This document shows positions 56,594 through 64,000 of a stretch of DNA of 64,000 bases, one piece after another. This stretch comes from Saturnia japonica. Lineage: Eukaryota; Arthropoda; Insecta; Lepidoptera; Saturniidae. The stretch covers positions 12,670,501-12,734,500 of the forward strand of contig CM065321.1 in NCBI GenBank assembly GCA_033032175.1, in the 5' to 3' direction. The first letter of the stretch is position 1, and every line of letters starts with the position of its first letter. The notes beneath the pieces are model-generated. The model searched no databases. It saw only the letters and a program-made list of their open reading frames with translations, and was not told where the DNA came from. The position numbers and the translations under genes were made by a program.

Positions 56594-57290
56594 TAGCTAA
56601 CCCGTGAAACTTCGTCTGCATCATGTAAGAGAGAGAGAGAGAGAAGGATTAGAGAGAGTGGGTCCTAGGCACTGTATTATTAGGTGCCGCCCGCCTCCCA
56701 CATTATTCTGCATAATAAAAATGCGCTCGCGGTACTTGATCATTATTTTACTGCTGAGTTATTTTAGAATTATGATATCTCCTAAGATATTCATTTAAAT
56801 CAATTACTGTAGAGGACAATTTTGTTCAAAATTAAATACTTTTGATGAATAACGTATTTATTTCGATAAGGATTAAACACCATGTATTTAAAAACACCTT
56901 CGCAAATAATTCATTATTTTAGAACAAATTTTATTACCATAAAAAAGGTTATATTGAGTAAACCTTAAAAGATCGCGGACTTTTTTTAGAACTTTTTAAG
57001 AGCAATAATTCCGTCACACACAATTGTTGCGTAACTTTAACCATTGACGCAGCGCACGCGGTGGAAGCTCTCAAAAGGAATAAATTTCCCCCGTCTTGCA
57101 ACATTTTTCATTGATGTTCCGCTCCTATTAGTCGTAGCGTGATGTTATATAGCCTAATAGCCTTCTTCGATAAATGAGCTATCCAATACTGATTTTTTTT
57201 TCCATTCGAACCAGTAGTTCCTTAGATTAGCGTGTTCAACCAAACAAACAAAAAAACACTTCAGCTTTATAATATATATATATTAGTATA
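56594..57290 (-). mobile_element. Helitron-like element with internal (GA)n
   Basis: The 3' end on the minus strand is CTAG at 56594, next to the inverted hairpin CCCGTGAAACTTCGTCTGC. The 5' end is near 57290 (TATACTAATA then ATATTATAAAGC, with an AT expansion). Its 5' region matches 7362-7710 and 41835-42130. A GA array sits at 56629-56645 near the 3' end. Confidence 0.65.
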
Positions 57291-57368
57291 CATTTAGCTT
57301 GTTTAGGTGGTTGTCTCTTTAAGTGGTTGATTTGTTTATAAAATACTAATTCTTTTAACTTATAATAC

Positions 57369-57452
57369 TCAAGTCCGGTGTAGCTGTAAAAGCCGCAGCG
57401 GCTTTAGGGCCCTTAAGGCTAACAGTGTAGTCAGATCAAAAAAAAAAAAAAT
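57369..57452 (+). mobile_element. Jockey-type LINE 3' end, truncated copy with poly(A)
   Basis: GCTGTAAAAGCCGCAGCGGC, TTAGGGCCC and TTAAGGCTAACAGT, then a run of 14 A. This is the same 3' UTR as 14790-14860 (minus) and 52175-52236. The cut-off 5' side and A-tail show a very short retrotransposed copy. Confidence 0.75.
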
Positions 57453-58901
57453 TATAATACAATTTTCTATGACAAGGCATACAGATGTCGCGTCGCAAGT
57501 TGAGTGGTTTTCACCCTTACGAGAATGTAGTGGACATTCCCGGAAACGCACGAAGCGATTGGCTTTTTCATTTATAATGCGAACGGTTATAAGTGGGTTT
57601 TATTCCCGGCAGCTGACTTCCCGTGTACCTTACCTACATATAACTTGGAAATCATCAAGTGAAGAGTGGATTTATCGATATAGATATAGATTATATAAAG
57701 ATTGCACCGCCATAATGGTAGTAGATATATTTTTTTACTTTATCCATAATTCTTTGTCATAAATTATTCTTGACCTATTATTGACTTTTTACAAGAATTG
57801 ATCAAATGCACTATTCATAGATTAATGATTGGTGAGGCTATCATCGATCTATGGCGCCATTATTATTTAATATGAAAACAACAATAGTGACCAAGTTAAA
57901 GGTTTCCGTTGTACCTAATATTTATACATCCTCTTATCTCATGTCAAATTCATGGCCACATTCTCACATGTCTTTAAATTAGGTATTGCAAATCGCAAAG
58001 CCTGGAAAACCAGCTGCCTGAACTCGGTGAGTGATTTTCAAAATGAGTATAGCAACTAGCCAGGTGAACAATGGTAAATGCCCTACCGTGATGTGATTGT
58101 TTCATCACTATATACATATATTTAACTTCGCAAGGAGTTATTATTTACCTAGCCGTTATCATTACATTAACCAACTTTATCAACGGCAAGAAAATGCTTA
58201 TTCCCATTGTAAAACACAAAAGGCGACGGCATATTTATGTCAAATCTAATGTTTATTTGTTCCCTGATTTGGCCTTGTAGGGTTGCCAGTGTTCTGAAAA
58301 TATTTATAAATTGTAGCTAATAATAATAATAATAAAAAATTGATAGCATTACATTTGAAATTTTCAACAAATTCAAATTGTATTTTTATACTTCGTGATA
58401 GCTTGATTCTAATGTTATTTTTCTACTCGATTATACTTTTCGTATGAATAATTTTAATCTACATAAAATGAATAGTCCTAAGTCGTAATAACGACAACTT
58501 TTAAAGTAATCACCAGACATTTGGAGACACGTCGTACTTAATTCACAGAACTTCTAATTCGTCCTGTAATTATGACCTTTCATAGTTTCGTCTTTAATGC
58601 GCGGCTTTAATACGTTCAGACTGAACGAGAAAATTGTTAAGGTAAGCCGATTATGTAATATAATAAAGTTTTTGATCATCTGCGTTAATTGGAAATTAGA
58701 ATTATTATTCATGCTTTATCGCCTTAGTTTCTTTATACAGTTTATAAATATACTTATTGTGTACGATGAAAAATTGTGAGATTATTATGTATATTTTAAG
58801 TAAAACTATTTAGCGTTGTTTAATTACTACGTAAAATGAACATTGTGTCTTCAAAAATGGAAAATGTATATTAAATTGATTTAAAAGAGTTTATTATTTA
58901 A
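57453..58901. other. AT-rich non-coding stretch
   Basis: No gene is recognisable. There is an ATA/TAA trinucleotide array at 58318-58337. The open frames 57469-57762 and 58597-58779 have no motif. Confidence 0.5.
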
Positions 58902-59326
58902 CTAGCGGTATGTCCGCGGCTCCGCACGCATATGTTACTACGCAATAATTATTTAAATCCCTTTATTTTTACTCATATTGTTGACAATTCATATGCCGTA
59001 TCAATTGAGGAGTGTCATGTATTTCCCGTGTACAATTTTCATCAAAATCGGTTGAATTTCATTACTTATCATTCATGCAATTACTTATACTTCCCGTGTA
59101 CTTAACTGAATTAACGAAAATATATATTTTTTTAATTTCTTTTTTAAATTATCTAAAAGTAATATTGAAATTTCTTATACCATATCAAAACTACCAAACA
59201 TCAAACTGACGGACAAAAAAAATTAATTGCATATTCGTGATCAGTATCGTTCGTATAATATGCGTATCGAGAAATTTTGGAAAAATATTAAAAGTACAGA
59301 CAGGAATAAAGATTTATCAATATAAA
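58902..59326 (-). mobile_element. Helitron-like element, empty-site relative of the BEL host element
   Basis: It starts (A)CTAGCGGTATGTCCGCGGC like 13848. It continues with TACTCATATTGTTGACAATT and GTGATCAGTATCGTTCGTAT. At the last phrase the 14563/30257 copy carries the BEL insertion, and here it is continuous. The middle is shorter than in the host copy. Confidence 0.75.
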
Positions 59327-60489
59327 TCGCTATATTTATATAATACCAAAAAAAAAAAAAACAAAAGAAAATCATAGATGGGTATAACACTATGTGTTGT
59401 GGTAGCAAACCCTACCACACCGCTATATTACTACATATGCACCGGCTGATTTCGGATCACGACAAACCAAAAGAAAATCATAGATGGGATTATTACTGAT
59501 TGTATGGTATTGACATTATATGCCAATATAAATCCAACACATTTAACCGTCCCAATAGAACTTCAAAAATAATTAAAATTATACCTTATTTTACCTGCTT
59601 ACGGAAGGTTTTTTGAAAAACGTGAAACACCTTTTATTCCTTTCTTACCAAAAGCATAAATATGAATGGGTTCCTTCATACAAACTTTTACTCAAGTTTT
59701 TTTTCACCACATGTGGAATAACACAATGAAATAATTCACTTGTAGCAAAACTGTATAATCCAGATAATTTACAATAGTTATATCGCTTAGAATATATAAA
59801 CTCCCGGAGCCGCGATTGATAGCGCACGTCATATTCCTATCATAAAATAAAACAGTAATTATGCCGTACTGCGTAGTTAAACACTTTATATACACTTCAG
59901 CCAATCTTAAAAATAATACTGGACTATCATTTTTAGATAATACATTTGTTGTTAAGTATAACAATATCAATTAATCAACAAACCAGATTGACAATCAACA
60001 AACTGGTTGGTATGGCAGCCGATGTAATTTCACCATTAATCGCGCATGCGTATTTGGTGTCCCCATATTTTGTTCATAGATACTTTGATCCCCTATTTTC
60101 TACCCTTAAAGTTTTATTTTCGCTACAAAAAGTACCCTATTCCTTTAAGCCCCTCTCCAGGGCGGACAGAAGATGTAAAAACGCACTCTCACATGTAACA
60201 GGTTTTAATCCACATCTTTTAAATTATACAACCACCTTCCTCTTTAATACTACAATACAATGTTATGGTATCAACGACTAATTATAAAAATCCTGTTATT
60301 CAAAGATTAAATACAAAATTCTAATTGTGAAAATACTATTATAATATTAAAATCAAATTGCTACATCAAAATTTTCCTTGTGGGGGTTCACTGGGTTGGT
60401 CAGAATTTACAATATATATTTACTGTATATAATTAAAACGAAAATGAGTGCCATCAACTTTTATAACGGAAGTTGGACCGTGTTAAATG
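59327..60489 (-). repeat. Mosaic related to the 12149-13724 Helitron-like element
   Basis: 59440-59600 (GGCTGATTTCGGATCACGAC, AAACCAAAAGAAAATCATAG, CCAACACATTTAACCGTCCC) and 60080-60140 (GATCCCCTATTTTCTACCC) match 13230-13420 and 13555-13600. The 59700-60070 segment between them has no counterpart there and may be a separate insertion. The phrase AAAAGAAAATCATAGATGGG occurs twice (59367 and 59468). Confidence 0.5.
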
Positions 60490-61166
60490 TTAACGAAGGA
60501 TATCGGCAAAGCTCCCAACAAACCGAAGCGCTGGATTAAAAATAAATTTAAAAAAAGAAGCCTCTCCGTTACCTCGTAGCGTAGGCAACAAACTTTGATT
60601 GGATCCTCTAATGCAAAGCCGCGAAGAATCCAGCCGAGCCAGCAGGCCAGCCACGCATAAAGAGACTACCCGAGACAAGGCAGTCGGTACTGAGTCCACG
60701 TCAATACAGGAGCGGCCCCACCGGAAAAAAGTCCATTACAAGAGCGGCCCCCACAGGAAAAACATCCACTACAAGAGGGGCCTACAGGAAACCTTCATTT
60801 AGGAGGAAAATGGTCTTGCGCAGCAACGGGTCCCAATATCAACTTGCGGGCGGTAAATGCAGTGCACCAACACGGAATTCGCGCCACAACCAGAGCAACG
60901 AGGATGAAAGTTCCTTAGATAAACGCTTTCCTAAGATAGCGACCCACGCGCAGTGGCTCAAGCTGAAGAAGGAAAATGGTGAAGCACGGGTCTGGTCACC
61001 AATGTCTACTTCTCAGTCTCAACGAACCAACTCAACTCTCCAGCGGCGAAGTCATGAAACAAAAAACCATGATTTGCAAAATCCTTATCAGACAGGTCGC
61101 TTACTGGGTTGCCAGCGCTGTAATCCAAAAATCCGACAAGACCAAATAGAAGTTTGCTCATTTTGA
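60490..61166 (+). pseudogene. GC-richer segment with unassigned ORFs, possible retroelement leader/gag start
   Basis: Two plus-strand frames (60599-60802 and ATG 60810 to 61166) follow each other. The first ends in a short tandem repeat (GAGCGGCCCCACCGGAAAAA and relatives near 60710, 60742 and 60775). The second, 118 codons, is hydrophilic (SNEDESSLDKRFPKI) and ends with a CQRCNPKIRQDQIEVC Cys pattern. I do not recognise the family. The minus frame 60490-60699 (SRLCIRGSNQSLLPTLRGN) is a phrase I associate with repeats in lepidopteran gene predictions. An LTR-element leader is my best guess. Confidence 0.3.
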
Positions 61167-62524
61167 AATTAAGAATCCAAAAATTATAATAATTTAGTGC
61201 CGAAACAGTAACAGACCCTATGAAGACTCAACCATGTCACTAAAACTATAACAAAAACCTGGCATAAACACAATCAAAACAACTAAACAAAGGCTTCCCT
61301 GCTATTACAACAAAAAAAAAAAAATAGAAATCAACTTGTTTTGAAGTTAGTAACGTGTGGAATTAGTTTACTAAGTAAATTTAAAGGTCCGTTTTTTTAT
61401 AATATGACCCTGATGGTAATCACAGCACAATCCAAACGCAACGGCGACCAACGAGACATCTAAATCCTCCAGCGGTCGTCGCTGTCATGCCGCGACCGAC
61501 CTGCATTAATGTCTCTTCACTTTACGCTTCAAATACCCGATGTCGTAAGGAGGAAACACACTGGCCGGTAGAAGGTTCCACAGCTTCACGGTACGACATA
61601 GATAATATGTATATACCATTTTTGTATATTATATTAGTATATATTTCTATCTCATCATCTTCATTATATTAATACGTGAAGCAATAACTTTATACCCTTT
61701 TTTAAGCGTATTGCGTGCACGGAAGACTGAGATTTGGCATGGTTAAAGTTTATATGGAGAAGGAGTGCATAAAGCTAAAAATTTTCTATAATATCTGTTA
61801 CTATATTAAATAAAATAAATTAATACTGCGAATCCTAAACCGATAAGTGCCATTGAACTTAGACCCACCAAACTATTGACATTGTCACTCAATGAAAAGT
61901 GACAGCAAGTGATATAATATTAATTGTTTAGATGTCAAACAGAAAATAGTCTTTGAATAAAAAGTCGCAGGTCGAATTTCGATCATCGGGCGACCGCTAG
62001 TAATTATTGATTGACCTTAATTGATGTGAATGATGTATTCACCTACTACATACATGAATTAATAAAAGTTAATGTACATTTGAATTGTCAAAACTAATAA
62101 TAACCAGTCACGGAAGTCGGAATAGTAATAATCATTATCGTCAAGAAAGTACGTTTTATGAAATGGTGTTATGTTGTATGTACCATTAGACTAACCTGGT
62201 AAAATTCTGCCGAGTAATTTATTACGTGAGAGGGTTGCGTTTAAAAATAGGGGACTTTTATTCGTAATAAGTTCACGTTTGAACTCTGTTTGAACTTTGA
62301 CCGATTTAAAGAGATTATAATTTTTTTATTGAAAAGAAGCGTATTTACTCAATGCATGCAGTATAATTATAATAAAATAAAGAAAAATGTGGTATAATTA
62401 TAATTAACAAATAACTTTTATTGTGTAAAAATAATTAGTTAGAAATTATATAAATTAACATTATTTTAATCAGGTTAATTTTATTTATTTATTTAATTTT
62501 ATACAATAAAAAAACGTTATTAAG
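61167..62524. other. AT-rich DNA with a repeat segment at 61470-61600
   Basis: 61470-61600 is the partner of 55290-55450 (GGTCGTCGCTGTC, GATGTCGTAAGGAGG, AACACACTGGCCGG). No gene is recognisable elsewhere. Confidence 0.5.
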
Positions 62525-62795
62525 TACTGTATTAGCCTAGTGGTCCTAAGCGCGATTACTATGATTGAGGTCCTGGGTTCGATTCCCAGGTCGAGCAAAG
62601 TGTTATTGGGTTTTTCTATGAAAATTCTCAGTAGCAGCTCGGAGTTTGGCTTTGTGTCCGATTAATGGCAATAGGTTCGCCTCCTATTAAATGGGACCTA
62701 AAAAACATACTCGGCGAATTGTGGGTGCACATTGGTACACCTCTGCCTAACACTTCGGGGATACAGGCGTGATGGTATGGTATGTTATGTTATTA
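62525..62795 (+). mobile_element. tRNA-derived SINE, well preserved
   Basis: A box TAGCCTAGTGG (62533-62543) and B box GGGTTCGATTCCC (62575-62587) lie in a tRNA-like head. A body of about 190 bp follows (CAGTAGCAGCTCGGAGTTTG, GGCAATAGGTTCGCCTCC), ending in a GGTATGGTATGTTATGTTAT-type tail. The T-arm is perfect (CTGGG/CCCAG), so the copy looks younger than the SINE at 43950. Confidence 0.75.
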
Positions 62796-64000
62796 AAGTG
62801 AATTATGATGGCTAACTTCATCAGCTTTCAATGTTACAGTCTACTAAACCTAAAGAAGTTTTGTGTAACAATTTAAATTATGTGTATTTTATTTACTTCT
62901 CCCATGAGGCTGGCAAAGTCATTAGAGACGTACTGAAGCCTCGTTAAAAAAAATATATACACAGTACTTGCATATAATATGTAACGTTGGACTTAATATA
63001 GTTAACATATATAAATTAGTTTAAATAACAGCACACTTTATACACAACATTGTAGTTTAAGCGCACAGCTGATGTGTTCTCCTTCTCTATTTTCCTTTCT
63101 CTTTCTCTCACACACACGCACACACAGTTGACTGACAGTACCAACCTTTCGGAAAATGGGTTGATACCATCTACCACTGCGCACGCTCATTGGTTAAATC
63201 AAATAGCGTGCGCTCATTTATCAAACAAAAAATAGTGTGCGCTTCCCCGGTTTCCTGTTACACACTTCCATCCCTTTTCGTGAAATCACTCCCACAGATT
63301 GCAGGAAAGCGAGAGGAAAGAAGTTACACATCAAAAAACATGTTGGTTGGGTAATTTTTCTTGTGCACTAGCCTGCTTCGAAGCGACATTTGCTAGTCAG
63401 TTGATTTTGCTAGTCACTTGATTGATTTAAAACTCGTATCGCGGCAGACGGCGGATGTATTTGAGAGCTAGCCACACACCTCGGTATAGTTATTGAACAT
63501 CAGTCTGGTACATGTTTTAATAATTTTCGAATATGATTAAATGTTTTGTTTTCTTTCTTACACCTATTCTTCTAGCGATAACGTGGATGAATTAAAATGT
63601 CGGTACAGGAAAGTATACACATATATTTATATAAGAAAACTGTTAAATCGTGTACTTAGTGGTGGTGGGATTATCAAAAGCAAGTCAATAAAGCAATAGG
63701 AACTATTTAAAATAGTTTTTTATGTTCAGTCTTCTAAATATTCATATAAGAAATTCAACTGTGAGGAAGGGTGTTGCTAGTTGGAATACTACTAAATTAA
63801 ATCAATAATATTTTTGCTCAGTTTAATACTATGTGATTTGAGCGTCCAATAGGAAAAGTATATAACGATTTTTATGTCATTCGTTAGTTACCTATCTATA
63901 ATTATGTTGCTTTCAAATGCATTGTGTATGAATATCGAACGTATTTGAATATCAGAATGTTTCTAATGATTTATGAATAAAATTTTGCTATTATATAATT
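62796..64000. other. Non-coding DNA with pyrimidine/CA array and GCGTGCGC-type repeats
   Basis: A CT-rich stretch passing into CA repeats lies at 63079-63127. Three copies of a GCGCACGCT/GCGTGCGCT-type word follow within 63178-63243, the first with an ATTGG (reverse CCAAT) next to it. No gene follows before the window end. A promoter for a gene beyond the window is possible but unsupported. Confidence 0.45.

Noticed and set aside
62525..62600. Functional tRNA gene
   Set aside because: A and B boxes and T-arm are present, but no acceptor stem closes and a long SINE body with repeat tail follows.

Overview
The window looks like a non-genic, transposon-filled stretch of a lepidopteran (moth or butterfly) nuclear genome. 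It is AT-rich. It carries many copies of the Helitron-like termini that are common in Lepidoptera (5' ends of the type TCTATACTAATATTATAAAG, 3' hairpin followed by CTAG). It also holds BEL/Pao, errantivirus-type Gypsy, R1-, Jockey- and RTE-type LINEs, Tc1/mariner, a Harbinger derivative and tRNA-derived SINEs. I found no convincing host gene. Almost every long open frame belongs to a mobile element, and every one of those is broken.

Layout. 1-3050: a degenerate R1-clade LINE on the minus strand, running off the window's left edge. 3.1-9.2 kb: AT-rich non-coding DNA with short Helitron-like pieces. 9217-10763: a complete but mutated Tc1 element with near-perfect inverted ends. 12149-13724: a Helitron-like element whose 3' hairpin was hit by a 1026-bp Harbinger-type element that still holds a first exon of a Myb/SANT-like gene. 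13848-30340: the main object, a stack of nested insertions (next paragraph). 30.3-64 kb: mostly AT-rich DNA with an internally deleted mariner, Helitron-like elements, two SINEs, LINE 3' tails, an RTE fragment, an inverted-repeat structure and a few unassigned ORFs.

The stack. A Helitron-like element (13848-14567 plus 30257-30340) was hit by a BEL/Pao LTR retrotransposon (minus strand, 14568-30256), leaving the 5-bp duplication AGTAT. Two other copies of the Helitron-like family (near 59243 and 45260) show the unoccupied site. The left LTR of the BEL element was hit by a 5'-truncated Jockey-type LINE (14770-17706) with a 14-bp duplication. The BEL pol gene was split by a plus-strand errantivirus-like Gypsy element (19713-26325) with the duplication GTTC. 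In the right LTR, a second Jockey-type LINE 5' half starts at the same LTR nucleotide (within 2 bp). It runs through ORF1 directly into BEL pol, so the BEL element has lost R-U5, primer site, gag and protease.

The Gypsy element is itself defective. Its gag ends on a textbook UUUAAAC -1 frameshift heptamer, and the protease, RT and most of RNase H are missing. Seven 60-bp tandem repeats lie in that place, followed by integrase and a frameshifted env. The most interesting observations are the repeated use of one LTR site by LINEs, the LINE-ORF1/BEL-pol fusion, and the minisatellite inside the Gypsy deletion. All coordinates, duplications and translations come from reading the sequence; family names come from motif recognition, not database searches.
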